Positions 15,177-24,210 of a stretch of 57,869 bases of DNA are shown here, one piece after another (position 1 is the stretch's first letter; every line of letters begins with the position of its first letter). Under the pieces are notes generated by a model. That model was not told where the DNA came from. It ran no database searches and worked only from the letters and a program-made list of their open reading frames with translations. This DNA is from Treponema sp. (lineage in GTDB: Bacteria; Spirochaetota; Spirochaetia; Treponematales; Breznakiellaceae): contig JAISCC010000085.1 of NCBI GenBank assembly GCA_031265845.1, positions 1 to 57,869 on the forward strand, written 5' to 3'. A program made the position numbers and the translations under genes.

Positions 15177-16115
15177 ATGGAAAAGCGTAACGCCGGTTTA
15201 TTCGGCTTATTCAAATCGCTCAAAAAGACGCCGCAGGATATTGATATGCGTTGGACGGCGTATACGGATGTGCGGTACGGTTCCCACTCGCGGAATACGG
15301 TGGACATTTCAATTCCAGACGCGCCGCCGCAGGCGCCGCCTACAGGCGCCTACAGCGTCATCGTGTTTATTCACGGCGGGATATGGATGTACGGCGACAA
15401 AAAGAATCGCCCCATTTTCTTGGATACATTCAGGGACAGGTTCGTTGTCGCGTCCATGAACCACCGGTATATTGACGAACATACGCACCTCCCCGATCTG
15501 GTGGATGACGTGTCTGCGGCAATCGCCTGTATACGGGAATTTTGCTCGCAACACAGCGTGGACATCAGGAAATTGATCCTTATGGGACATTCATCAGGTG
15601 GCCATCTCTCAATGTTATACGCTTATCAACGCCACAAGACCGCTCCAATACCCGTGGCGTTCTGCGTAAGCATGGCGGGCCCAACGGATTTAAGCGACCT
15701 TGCCTTTGTGTACAGCTTCAAGAAGCTGGGGTGGCTCAAACTATTTTATCGGACAGCCGAAAAAGCCAGCGGCTATCATCCGGTGGAAGGCGACATTACC
15801 GACGAAGGGTACAGCGAAACCGCCCTGCGCCTTATGTCCGCCATTTCCCCCTTGTCATTTGTCGCGGGCGACAGCCCGCCCACCATCATTGTACATGACG
15901 CGGCGGACAGGATAGTGCCGTACGCCAATTCTGCGGCTCTTCACAGCGTATTCACTGTATATGGCGTTGACCATTGTTTTATCGCCCTGCATTCCGGCGT
16001 TGGCCATTACCTGGGAGCAAAGTCGGTTAAAGGCGGCGCGACGCGCTATGACAAAACCGTGATAGCGCGTGTAGTCAAAGCCATGAACGAGTATATAGAA
16101 AAATATTGCGGGTAG
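15177..16115 (+). CDS. Alpha/beta-hydrolase, esterase/kynurenine-formamidase-like
   Basis: The 312-residue protein shows the esterase features HGGIW (oxyanion hole, about residue 64), the nucleophile elbow GHSSGGH (about 139-145), the Asp-containing HDAADRIVP, and a C-terminal GVGHYLG with the likely catalytic His. It lacks a signal peptide, so it is cytoplasmic. The substrate cannot be predicted; relatives act on small esters or N-formylkynurenine. It stands alone, with TAAGGATG before ATG 15177. Confidence 0.8.
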   Translation: MEKRNAGLFGLFKSLKKTPQDIDMRWTAYTDVRYGSHSRNTVDISIPDAPPQAPPTGAYSVIVFIHGGIWMYGDKKNRPIFLDTFRDRFVVASMNHRYIDEHTHLPDLVDDVSAAIACIREFCSQHSVDIRKLILMGHSSGGHLSMLYAYQRHKTAPIPVAFCVSMAGPTDLSDLAFVYSFKKLGWLKLFYRTAEKASGYHPVEGDITDEGYSETALRLMSAISPLSFVAGDSPPTIIVHDAADRIVPYANSAALHSVFTVYGVDHCFIALHSGVGHYLGAKSVKGGATRYDKTVIARVVKAMNEYIEKYCG

Positions 16116-16156
16116 CGCCGCGAGGCTTGGGCGCCACGCGAATCACGTCGGCGCCC

Positions 16157-16185
16157 TTGACAATCATGCCAATCCCGCATAGGCT
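16157..16185 (+). promoter_or_regulatory. Promoter placed for a leaderless mRNA
   Basis: TTGACA, 17 bases, TAGGCT; 7 bases further is ATG 16193. The -10 box is weak but the -35 is perfect. No Shine-Dalgarno. Confidence 0.45.
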
Positions 16186-16192
16186 TACGTAT

Positions 16193-17470
16193 ATGAATCA
16201 TAAAAATATCCCGTTTGCCAAGCCTTTTATCGGAAAAGAAGAAGAAGCCGCCTGCATCAGGGTTCTCCGATCAGGTTGGCTGACCACAGGCGGGGAAACG
16301 CTCGCCTTTGAGAACGAATTCGCGGCGTTCCTCATGTCAGGGACGCTCAGAAATACCGCTGAATTCTTACATTCCGCGAACATGGAGCCTTTGGAACCCA
16401 CTGACAGCGATGTCGGCGCTCCCGCTGTGCATTGCCTTGCGGTGAACTCCGCGACAAGCGGGTTGCATCTGGCGCTGGAAGCCGGCGGGGTAGGGGAGGG
16501 CGACCTCGTGCTGACGCCGTCTTACACCTTCGCTTCGACTGCGGAAGTAGTCCGTTATTTGGGCGCGGAGCCGGTCTTTGTTGACACGGCGCCGGGATCT
16601 TTTCATCTGGATCCCAATGCGCTGGAAGCCGTGGTACGGAGGCTATTAGCTGGCGAACGCGCGTATTCTGCGCGAGGCGGCTTTGGACCCAGAGGGACGC
16701 CCAAAGCGGTGACGCCGGTTCATTACGGCGGGCTTTCCTGCGACATGAACGCAATTATGGCTATTGCGGCGCGGTACGATCTTAAAGTGATTGAAGACGC
16801 GGCCCATAGTTTTCCATCGGCAATGGAAGCTGGCTTTGCGGGGACTATCGGAGACGTAGGCGTCTTTTCTTTTTATGCGACAAAGCCGCTCGCCACGGGC
16901 GAAGGCGGCATGGTGGCGACGCGCCATAAAGAGATGGTGGATCGCATGTCCATCATGCGTTCGCATGGCATAGACAGAACCATTTGGAACCGGTACACGG
17001 ACACACGGGCTTCATGGCGCTATGAGGTGATAGCTCCGGGGTATAAATACAACATGCCGGACATTCTTTCCGCGCTGGGGCGGGTTCAGCTTTCGCGGTG
17101 CATGGAACTGCTGTCCATGCGGCAGCGTATAGCCGCTCAATACGACGAGGCTTTTTCTGGCGATGAGCGCTTCATTATTCCGGCGACCGGAGCGGGCGAT
17201 GCCAGGCACCTGTACCCGTTGCGGTTGCATCCTTCAACCAACCGGGACGCCTTTATCCAAACAATGCGGACGCTGGGCGTGGGCGTGTCCGTACATTTTA
17301 TTCCGCTCCATACCATGCCCTATTACAGGGATCGATACGGCTTTGAGGATAACGATTTGCCCGAATCGTTCAAGGTGTTCAAGCGGGAGGTCTCGCTCCC
17401 CTTGTGGCCCGGTATGACAGAGGAAGCGGTCGCTTCTGTGATCGCATGTGTACGGCAGGCGTGTTCATAA
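16193..17470 (+). CDS. DegT/DnrJ/EryC1/StrS-family PLP aminotransferase
   Basis: The 425-residue protein is of the sugar-aminotransferase type that makes amino-sugars for surface glycans. It shows AVNSATSGLHLAL, TPSYTFASTAEV, VIEDAAHSFPS and SFYATKPLATGEGG, where the Lys should hold pyridoxal phosphate. Later PGYKYNMPDILSALG and HLYPLRL are typical. Compared with the family there is an extra ~30-residue stretch (about residues 48-80, rich in Ser/Thr/Glu) between FENEFAAFL and LAVNSATSG. The start at 16193 fits the family N-terminus (IPFAKPFIGKEEE). No glycan-pathway neighbours are present. Confidence 0.9.
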   Translation: MNHKNIPFAKPFIGKEEEAACIRVLRSGWLTTGGETLAFENEFAAFLMSGTLRNTAEFLHSANMEPLEPTDSDVGAPAVHCLAVNSATSGLHLALEAGGVGEGDLVLTPSYTFASTAEVVRYLGAEPVFVDTAPGSFHLDPNALEAVVRRLLAGERAYSARGGFGPRGTPKAVTPVHYGGLSCDMNAIMAIAARYDLKVIEDAAHSFPSAMEAGFAGTIGDVGVFSFYATKPLATGEGGMVATRHKEMVDRMSIMRSHGIDRTIWNRYTDTRASWRYEVIAPGYKYNMPDILSALGRVQLSRCMELLSMRQRIAAQYDEAFSGDERFIIPATGAGDARHLYPLRLHPSTNRDAFIQTMRTLGVGVSVHFIPLHTMPYYRDRYGFEDNDLPESFKVFKREVSLPLWPGMTEEAVASVIACVRQACS

Positions 17471-17554
17471 GTCGTCCGAAAATTTTAGAACAGGCCGCGC
17501 CTGCCTACAGATTGAAGAGTCGTAAGCCGCCTTTGCCCACAACGCCGTAAATCT

Positions 17555-17779
17555 TTAACCTCCGCTTGCGGATTGGCAGCCGAGGCTTTCCCGCTGGATA
17601 GAGTATAGCCGCGCAAAAAGTCCGCCTTTGGCGAGCAGTTTCTGGGCGGAGCCTTCTTCAACAAGGCGGACATTGTCCAACGCAACGATCTTGTCCGCGT
17701 GGCCGTCCAGTTCCGCCAGCACAAGCGGCGCGTTTTTGAGAAAGGCGCGGGCAATGGAGATGTGTTGCCGCTCCTCGTT
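17555..17779 (-). pseudogene. Remnant of ABC-type exporter ATPase C-terminus
   Basis: On the reverse strand one frame reads ERQHISIARAFLKNAPLVLAELD and, directly fused, DKIVALDNVRLVEEGSAQKLL, LFARLYSIQRES and a stop. These are the signature helix and the C-terminal part of a fused permease-ATPase exporter, but the stretch between Walker B and the H-loop region is missing, and nothing upstream of the signature remains. Probably the outcome of a deletion. Confidence 0.65.
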
Positions 17780-17787
17780 GCGAATGA

Positions 17788-17972
17788 AGGGGAAAATCCG
17801 CTAAAGACGGCGCAGTCTACAAACAGCGGGTGGCGTGTTCCAGCGGCTACAAGGCGATTGCGCTTTTCAAGAACAGGGAGCGGGCGTTCTTTGCGCATGG
17901 GTTCGCCAAGTTCGGGATGATCAAGTTAAAGAAGAATTGGAAAGAAATAAGTTGATAGAATTCCATGAGTAA
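17788..17972 (+). pseudogene. Remnant of RelE/HigB-type (DUF1044-like) toxin
   Basis: The frame from about 17800 reads DGAVYKQRVA, SGYKAIALFKNRERAFFAHGFAK and then shifts by one base to ELERNKLIEFHE-stop. This matches the C-terminal two thirds of the RelE/ParE-superfamily toxins related to HigB (pattern ...YKxRxA..GxxxGYRTIxxFKxxxxAFFxYGFAK). The N-terminus is gone. The stop overlaps an ATG of an antitoxin-like remnant (CATGAGTAA), the usual arrangement of such pairs. Confidence 0.6.
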
Positions 17973-18056
17973 ATATGGAGAAGCGCTATGAAACTGTACG
18001 GGTTTGGTGTAATAAATGACGCTAAATGCGACATTACGACCGCGACTGCCTTGTAG
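17965..18056 (+). pseudogene. Remnant of cognate HigA-like antitoxin
   Basis: It starts MSKYGEAL at ATG 17965, overlapping the toxin stop, then continues only in a shifted frame (LYGFGVINDAKCDITT) and ends. This resembles the N-terminus of HigA-type antitoxins (xxLHEFGVIDxAKMRxFD). The helix-turn-helix part is absent. Confidence 0.45.
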
Positions 18057-18088
18057 AAAAGCCGAAGGCGTCCGGTAAAACAACGCCG

Positions 18089-18169
18089 CCATTTTACCAC
18101 CGCAACCTGCTCCGGCTTGTTTTTCACTTCCACGTACGCTTGCGCAGCCTTTATATCCGTATGCCCAAG
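18089..18169 (-). pseudogene. Short remnant of a tyrosine recombinase C-terminus
   Basis: On the reverse strand one frame reads LGHTDIKAAQAYVEVKNK. This resembles the LGHxxIxTTxxY end of XerC/D-like integrases, with the expected Tyr. No other part of a recombinase is visible nearby. Weak, because it rests on one short match. Confidence 0.35.
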
Positions 18170-18279
18170 CGGTTTTGACGCCGTACGGCTCCACGCCGCT
18201 TATCACCCTCACGCCGTCTCATTCAAGGGGGGGTACGCGCATAAACTCTCCAGTCTTTTCCCGTCATGCGCAACTCGGC

Positions 18280-18307
18280 TTGACAAAGCGGTAAAAATCA
18301 TTACAAT
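18280..18307 (+). promoter_or_regulatory. Promoter placed for a leaderless mRNA
   Basis: TTGACA, 16 bases, TACAAT, then only 5 bases to ATG 18313. There is no space for a ribosome-binding site. Confidence 0.6.
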
Positions 18308-18312
18308 ACGCC

Positions 18313-18990
18313 ATGCACATGAAAACATACAAAATAACGACGCTTATTCTTTTTGTAACGCTTGTCATTTCATTTATTTATGGCATAGCGGGCGTTGTTT
18401 TTTCCGCTTCCGGCAGGACATTTATATACCATCGTTCCAGCAGCGAATATATAAAAATATCGCTCCAATGCATATTGGGATTGTCGGTGTTGTTCCTGCC
18501 TTCGGCGTTAGAGCGTAAATTCAACATTTCCTTTCCAAATATAATGCATATATTGTTTGTTTTATTTCTCTATGGAGCGATTATTCTTGGACAGGTTCGT
18601 GGATATTATCAAAGATTTTACTACTGGGACACAGTGTTGCATACATTAAGCGGCGTTATGCTCAGCTCTTTTGGATTTTGTATAATTGACATCATTAATA
18701 AAAGTGATAAAATAAACCTTGGGTTAAGCGATTGGTTTATGTCGTTTTTCTCATTCTGTTTTGCGGTTATGCTTGATACGCTTTGGGAAATAGTTGAATT
18801 TAGCATGGACGCGGCGCTGGATTTGAATTTACAGCAATATATTCTGCCGGACGGCGCGGTTCTGACAGGGCGTTACGCGCTTGTCGACACCATGAAAGAT
18901 TTAATAGTCGACGCTCTTGGAGCGTTGTTTATCAGCATAATCGGCTATATATTCCTGAAAAGACGCAAAAGCGCGTCGGCTGACAATTAA
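18313..18990 (+). CDS. Multi-spanning membrane protein, YjdF/DUF2238-like
   Basis: The 225-residue protein has about six hydrophobic helices and conserved polar residues inside them: W-D-T-x-L-H-x-L-S-G (about residues 104-113), LWEIVEFSMD (about 157-166), and DTMKDLIVDALGA near the end. The pattern fits the DUF2238 (YjdF) family of unknown function. The gene lies alone between decayed mobile elements and is somewhat AT-rich. The start may be 18313 or the second ATG at 18319. Confidence 0.7.
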   Translation: MHMKTYKITTLILFVTLVISFIYGIAGVVFSASGRTFIYHRSSSEYIKISLQCILGLSVLFLPSALERKFNISFPNIMHILFVLFLYGAIILGQVRGYYQRFYYWDTVLHTLSGVMLSSFGFCIIDIINKSDKINLGLSDWFMSFFSFCFAVMLDTLWEIVEFSMDAALDLNLQQYILPDGAVLTGRYALVDTMKDLIVDALGALFISIIGYIFLKRRKSASADN

Positions 18991-19080
18991 TAGGCTGGGG
19001 CGCCGCGCCATGTTCATCTGTTGTTATACGTTCCTGTTGTGTCGTTGCGAAAGACAGCGCGGCTTCAACTGGTTTATTCG

Positions 19081-19143
19081 ATGGGGGTCTGATACCCCGC
19101 CGTTCACGCTAAATTTGACCCCCAAGTCGGTGTCAGACACCAA
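19081..19143. repeat. REP-like palindrome pair
   Basis: GGGTCTGATACCC and, 34 bases later, GGTGTCAGACACC, which is a perfect palindrome around one base. Such GGTGTCAGACACC elements are known from REP/RAYT-type repeats in many genomes. No RAYT transposase gene is recognisable next to it. Confidence 0.5.
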
Positions 19144-19774
19144 AGCAATTCTTATGACAATCCCGTTATTATAAGAATATGAAAATGGTCGCATGTAATA
19201 ATATCGAACGCGAAACGGTTTATCCTTGGAACGTGTCACGGGCTGGATGGGACGCATTTTCAAGCGTGTCTGGACGAGTGTTGTTTTCGGGTAAATGGGC
19301 GCTCTTTCGCCTCACAACTATTTGACCGTCTTCTATGCGCGTGTTCTTCAACTTCGACCATTACTTACAATCCGGCCGGAAAACCAGCTTGTCAGGGACA
19401 TGGAAACCCTCATGCGACAGCCGGATAAATCGATCTGGGAAGCGAGCGAAGTCCGCGCCGAAAGGCGGACATACGGAGGATAGCCGAATATGGCGGCGCT
19501 GTGCCGGCCGTTCTGGATGGCGCGGGAGTCAATTGCAACACCCATGTGAAGAGAGTCCGTCCGGCCAAGAAGCCTATGAGTGTGTGGGGTGTTGGCGTAT
19601 CGTGGCTGGGAGTGCTGAAACGATCTCCTGGCGACGGACATCCCGGGATAAAGGCAATATGGATTGGGTTTATGAACTTATATATCCCGCCGATTTACCG
19701 GGAGCGCCTCGTGTGATTCTGTGGGTCAAGTTTAGCCTTTAGGTCGGGGCGTATAAAGATTGTTGTTTGAAATA
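19144..19774. other. Unassigned stretch in the mobile-element graveyard
   Basis: Open frames exist on both strands (for example 19335-19742 plus), but none resembles a family I know and none has a convincing start. Probably decayed sequence. Confidence 0.4.
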
Positions 19775-19975
19775 TTAGAACAATTCCAATTGTTTTTTCT
19801 GTATTTGTTTATCTTCTTTTTCCATACCTTGCGATTTTATATAATTTGATGCCCTTCGTTCTCATATTCACCGGCTGCGCTTACAAAATATCCATCGCTC
19901 CAGAATTCTCCTCCCCATAGTTGTTTCTTCGCTTCCGTATATTCTTCGACAGCGTTCCATCCTCTCACTTATTTC
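19775..19975 (-). pseudogene. IS200/IS605 TnpA C-terminal remnant
   Basis: On the reverse strand: KKQLWGGEFWSDGYFVSAAG and EYENEGHQI, then after a frame change YIKSQGMEKEDKQIQ, KKQLELF and a stop. The LWGGEFWSDGYFV block is the hallmark of IS200/IS605 Y1 transposases. The N-terminal half with the HUH motif is missing; the homology ends sharply at about 19975. Confidence 0.8.
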
Positions 19976-20592
19976 TTCAGTGGAAAAGGAGCGCTTGGAC
20001 GGGAATGAGATAATCCGCTGGCGTTATGACCGCGGCAAAGGCGGGAATGCAAAGGGGATGGACGTCCTTGCGGGGTTTTGCACGGAGGAAGATGAATGCG
20101 GGAAACCGCAAGTGCCGGAAGACTGTCAAATGACAGCCAAAGCGGAAGCGGACGGCGAGACGGGGGAGGAGCGGCGGGCGGGCGGGCGATGCGGAGACAC
20201 GTGAAATTCGGGCGCGTATTGGTGGATTCGTGGTTTGCGCCGGCGCATTTAAAGGATTTGGGATTTCCGGCAATTTTTATAAAGAAGACTTTACGAATAA
20301 AGGCGGGTCGTTCGGCGTTTGGCGGCCAACGATGGAGCGGTGGCGGGAGACTTTTTCAAGGCGCGCTCTACCAAACGGTGGAGTTGTCGAGGCGCGCCAT
20401 GAGAGCATAAACAAAATACGGGGATAGGGCGTAAAGCGGGCGTGTGTTATATATGTGTATGCAAAATTAGAGTTGGCGGCACTTAATCGCGGCTGAGATA
20501 GCTTCGCGGTGAAAGCGCCGATTTATCTGGGTCATTGAAGCGGGCGATGGAATTGCCGTCCGCTCTTAACAGAGGGATAATAACGTTTTTGC
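19976..20592. other. Unassigned stretch in the mobile-element graveyard
   Basis: A plus-strand frame (20190-20410) contains VLVDSWFA, which faintly recalls the D-S-W-F of IS4-type transposases, but there is no further support. Otherwise nothing recognisable. Confidence 0.3.
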
Positions 20593-20880
20593 CTAACATG
20601 CGGCATTTTGTTTATAACTTGAACCGCCGCAGAAAATTGAATCCTCAAATGAATGAACTTTATCCCTTCCTCTACCCCGGGAAAACCGGGCATAGATCAC
20701 ATGCCAACAGCCGTACGCTTCGGGCAAATTCCGCTGGAAACAGCCGGTTATCAGGATATACAGGATTCCGCAAAACATATGGCAATGCGACGCTTTGGGC
20801 GGCATCCCTTTCCAGATGCAATCGACTTCGATAATGGGCGAAACCCTCCGGTTAAACACTTCTTCGCTTATTAGATACAA
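20593..20880 (-). pseudogene. IS5-family transposase N-terminal remnant
   Basis: The frame reads SEEVFNRRVSPII, MPPKASHCHMFCGILYILITG and CFQRNLPEAYGCWHVIYARFS. This matches the N-terminal domain of IS5-type (IS427-like) transposases (xxVLNGILYVLKTGCQWRDLPxxYGxWxTVYxRFxRW). The DDE catalytic half is absent and several consensus residues are changed. The ~290 bases between it and ruvA hold nothing recognisable. Confidence 0.7.
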
Positions 20881-21169
20881 ACACTTGTTTCCCTCCAGAT
20901 CCCTTCTGTCTGTATCCTATCCCGGCCCATTCTGCCTGTCACCCTTTATACGTGAGAGGATAATTGCGAATGCTATTAGATGGTGATGCGCCGCGACCGA
21001 GCCAGCCAACCCCGTAATCTGCGCCAAATCAAGCGACAAGCCGGGCGTCGCATTAGTCGTCCGCGACGGCGCGAGGGGCTTTATTTTCTTTTCTTAATAT
21101 GCTATACTTTTCACAAGATGTTGATGGCGCAACGTCTGGGACACTCGCGTCCCCGCATAAAGGGTCTAT

Positions 21170-21784
21170 ATGTTCAATAGTATACAGGGAACCGTCACCG
21201 GGAAAAAAAACGACGCGCTCTACCTTGCAACCGGCGGCGTGGAATGGGACATCATCATTCCCGCCACGGACAACGCGCAGTTGCCGGATGCTGGCGAAAC
21301 AGCCAGAGTGTGGACGTGGCTGTACCACAAGGAAGACGGCATGAGGCTGTATGGGTTTTTCAATGAAGCGCGGCGCATCGCTTTTCTGGAATTGCTCAAA
21401 GTTGAAGGCATTGGTCCAAAAGGCGCGATTAAGATATTGGGCGGCATAAGCCATGAAGAGTTGGAGCAGGCGCTTGATTCGGAAGACCTTGCGCGGCTTG
21501 AAAGGATTCCCGGATTGGGCAAGAAAACCGCGCAGAAGATGCTCCTGACCCTAAAGGGCAAATTGACGCGCTCTTCGGCGAGTCCGGCTGAAACAGCCTC
21601 CCCCTACACTGACCTTGTTGAAGCGTTGTCCGCGATGGGCTATGACAAACGCGCCGCCGCCGAAGCGCTTTCAAAGGCTGAAACGGCTTTGCGCACGGAC
21701 AGCGCCGCAGATGGGCCGTTGTCTGCGGCTGAAAAAGAGAAGGCGCTTTTTCAGCGGGCGATTTTGTATTTAAGCGGGATGTAA
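21170..21784 (+). CDS. ruvA: Holliday junction branch-migration protein RuvA
   Basis: RuvA tetramers bind Holliday junctions and load the RuvB motor. The 204-residue protein shows the N-terminal OB domain (MFNSIQGTVTGKK ... TWLYHKEDGMRLYGF), the two helix-hairpin-helix motifs LKVEGIGPKGAIKIL and LERIPGLGKKTAQKML, and the C-terminal RuvB-binding domain (DLVEALSAMGYDKRAAAEAL). AAAGGG precedes the start. ruvB and ruvC are not adjacent. The next gene begins 5 bases after the stop, so the two are probably co-transcribed. Confidence 0.97.
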   Translation: MFNSIQGTVTGKKNDALYLATGGVEWDIIIPATDNAQLPDAGETARVWTWLYHKEDGMRLYGFFNEARRIAFLELLKVEGIGPKGAIKILGGISHEELEQALDSEDLARLERIPGLGKKTAQKMLLTLKGKLTRSSASPAETASPYTDLVEALSAMGYDKRAAAEALSKAETALRTDSAADGPLSAAEKEKALFQRAILYLSGM

Positions 21785-21789
21785 AGTCT

Positions 21790-23283
21790 ATGACAATACG
21801 CATTTCAAAGTTCATAACCATTATTTGTTTTCTCGCGGCTGCGGCGGTCATCATACTGCTGGTCTTTTTCCCAAACACCCTGCGCTTGACAAATGACGTT
21901 GAAAAGCCAAAGGAAATCAGGCAAACTCGCGTCATTGAACGCTATGAAGCGGGTTCTGATGAAGAAATATACGATGATACAGTCGTGGACATTGTTTACA
22001 ATGACAACATAAGCGCGAAAATCTCCATGGAAGACTGGGAAATAGTAGTGGGCGTACTGAATGAAAACTTTGACGCGGATATACAGGAAGAGCAGATCCT
22101 CGCGTACCGGAATCTGGCGGACGCCAACGACAGCATCTATATCGCCTACGTTGATTTTGACGAAATGGAGGAAGTCTATAAACGGGTGTGGGAAGCGAAA
22201 ACTCTTGTCAGCCGCCCCGGCACCCTTGAGCTATATACATTGGACATGATAGGCGACCGTGTTCCCTGCGTCATCGTAAGCGGCATGAACGGCGGCGAAG
22301 AGCATACGCTGACCGTGTTCCGGTGGAATCAAGCGGCGCAGGCGGAGCCCTTTGACAAGATCGCTGAAATTCAGATTGAAGGCGCCATCACCATTCGGCG
22401 CGCCGAGCGCACCCAAGCCTACCAGTTGGGGCAGAGCAATGGAAAGGATTTTCCCATAGCGGCGTATGGGCGGGACGTGGAATCTTCCAGTATTCTGGAT
22501 CAGGTTGAAATTATCTACGCCTATAACGCCGCAAGGAACGAATACGAGCAAAGCGCGGTGATCCGCATGCCGGGAAAACAGGTGGAAGAGCGGCGCGTCA
22601 GAGAAATTTTAAGCGGCGGCGCGAGGAGGTTTGAAGCGTTCATCACCGGCTTATGGTACTTTGTACGTCCGGACGGCGCCGTAGACAGCCGTCAATACAT
22701 CTTTTTTGATCCTTCCAATAAAGAGGTGATCTTTTATACGGACAACACCCAGCAGGTTTTCACCTGGCAAAATTCAGGCGCGACCCGGTACGGCTTGTAC
22801 ATTTCAACCCAAAATATTTCCGTCCAGACCTTGCGCCGCTCTTTGGACATCGCCCTTGAATCGCTTGAAAGCATACGGGTAAAGGTTTTTGAAGATGTCC
22901 GGCTCAAAATAGGCAATGACGCGGGCTGGGACGGCTCTTACCGGAAAGCCACCGCCGTTATGGCCGCTTCTTCCGCGCCGGAGCAGGCGGTCCCTGCGTA
23001 TATTAACGCTGTGTACAATGGCATCATCGGCAGAATCCGTTTTTCAACCGATGGAATGTATGAACTCACATTAGGCGGAGTCGTCCAAAAAGGCAAGTAC
23101 AGTTTCTACACGCTTGACGAGTTGGAAGTGCTGGAACTCCGCCATGAGAGCAATTCACGTGAAACCTACGTGGTGAGCGCTCCTGATGGAAACCTCTCGC
23201 TCCGGCGCATCCGTATCGGCGCAAAGGGCGTTCAAGACATGCATGAACCGGCGATCCTGCTGTCGCGGGAAGAGAGCGGTTAG
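21790..23283 (+). CDS. Treponemal envelope protein next to ruvA
   Basis: The 497-residue product has an N-terminal membrane anchor or signal (residues 6-28) followed by a large, acidic extracytoplasmic part without repeats or known catalytic motif. Its place directly after ruvA recalls T. pallidum TP0544; related sequences are sometimes annotated as pallilysin-related adhesin, but I do not see an HExxH motif. The C-terminal ~90 residues (GIIGRIRFSTDGMYELTLGG, KGKYSFYTLDELEVLELR) look like a small beta-rich domain. Function unknown. Confidence 0.6.
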   Translation: MTIRISKFITIICFLAAAAVIILLVFFPNTLRLTNDVEKPKEIRQTRVIERYEAGSDEEIYDDTVVDIVYNDNISAKISMEDWEIVVGVLNENFDADIQEEQILAYRNLADANDSIYIAYVDFDEMEEVYKRVWEAKTLVSRPGTLELYTLDMIGDRVPCVIVSGMNGGEEHTLTVFRWNQAAQAEPFDKIAEIQIEGAITIRRAERTQAYQLGQSNGKDFPIAAYGRDVESSSILDQVEIIYAYNAARNEYEQSAVIRMPGKQVEERRVREILSGGARRFEAFITGLWYFVRPDGAVDSRQYIFFDPSNKEVIFYTDNTQQVFTWQNSGATRYGLYISTQNISVQTLRRSLDIALESLESIRVKVFEDVRLKIGNDAGWDGSYRKATAVMAASSAPEQAVPAYINAVYNGIIGRIRFSTDGMYELTLGGVVQKGKYSFYTLDELEVLELRHESNSRETYVVSAPDGNLSLRRIRIGAKGVQDMHEPAILLSREESG

Positions 23284-23337
23284 CGAACGAAAAACGAACT
23301 GAAAACGAGTTGAAAACGAGCGGCCGGCGCTGCCACT

Positions 23338-24210
23338 TCATTTCGCCGCGATGTACTTGAGGAAGTTGCGCAACAGATAGGTAAGCGCCACAGTTCCGAA
23401 AATCATCACCACAGACAGGGCGTTTATCACGGGCGACACGCCGAATCGTATGGCCGAGTAGATGTACAGGGGCAACGTAGAGGAGCCGGGACCCGCGACA
23501 AAGTAGGTGATCACGAAATCTTCCAGACTTATGGTGACGGCAGTGAGAAACCCTGATACGATGCCCGGCATACATATAGGGATCGTCACCTTTAAGAGCG
23601 TTTGCAGTTCGGTCGCGCCGAGATCGTGCGCCGCCTCAATAATGGAAAAATCGAATTCATCAAGACGCGCCATGACCATCAGGAAGACAAAGGGCAGGTT
23701 GAATGTAGTGTGCGCTATGTAGATGGTGAGCAAGCCCAGTTTCAGCCCAATGCCGGCAAAAAAGATGGACAAACTGACGCCGATGATGATTTCCGGCAGA
23801 ATCATGGGAAGGAAGGAAACGGTCTGCACATAGTTTCGCAGCTTGAAGCGGTACCAGTTTACGCCAATCGCGCCCAAGGCGCCTATGACCATCGCCGTCG
23901 CCGCGGAAGTCGCCGCTATGAACATGCTGTTCCAGAATGCGCGCCACAGGTCGCGAGAGTGAAAAAAGAGCTGTTCGTACCAGACGAATGAAAAGCCGCT
24001 CCAGTTCATGCCCTTGCTTGCGTTAAACGAGTAAAGAATCAAAACGAACAGCGGCAGAAAGAGAAACACGATGGTCGCAAAAAACACCACCTGCGAAAAG
24101 GAAAAACGCGGCTTTCTGCTCGCTCTGCGCGCGTGTTTCGCCGCTTCGGTCTGGGGTTGCCCGATTTTGATTGACGTTATGACCTGGTGGACTATGGCTT
24201 TGATGTTCAT
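23338..24210 (-). CDS. potC: Spermidine/putrescine ABC transporter permease PotC
   Basis: The 290-residue inner-membrane permease has six helices and the EAA loop EAAHDLGATELQTLLKVTIPI, the site of contact with the ATPase. The end of the third helix region (PEIIIGVSLSIFF) is typical of PotC. It is the last gene of potA-potB-potC; its start overlaps the potB stop by 4 bases (ATGA). The N-terminus is ~30 residues longer than in E. coli PotC. No potD follows; the next gene is convergent. Confidence 0.92.
   Translation of the reverse strand: MNIKAIVHQVITSIKIGQPQTEAAKHARRASRKPRFSFSQVVFFATIVFLFLPLFVLILYSFNASKGMNWSGFSFVWYEQLFFHSRDLWRAFWNSMFIAATSAATAMVIGALGAIGVNWYRFKLRNYVQTVSFLPMILPEIIIGVSLSIFFAGIGLKLGLLTIYIAHTTFNLPFVFLMVMARLDEFDFSIIEAAHDLGATELQTLLKVTIPICMPGIVSGFLTAVTISLEDFVITYFVAGPGSSTLPLYIYSAIRFGVSPVINALSVVMIFGTVALTYLLRNFLKYIAAK

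Noticed and set aside
19980..20427. Plus-strand ORFs in the transposase graveyard
   Set aside because: No recognisable domain; a single VLVDSWFA match to IS4-type transposases is too weak to call.
21119..21180. 20-codon ORF (MLMAQRLGHSRP...) just before ruvA as a leader peptide
   Set aside because: No repeated regulatory codons or attenuator structure; it overlaps the ruvA start by chance as far as I can see.
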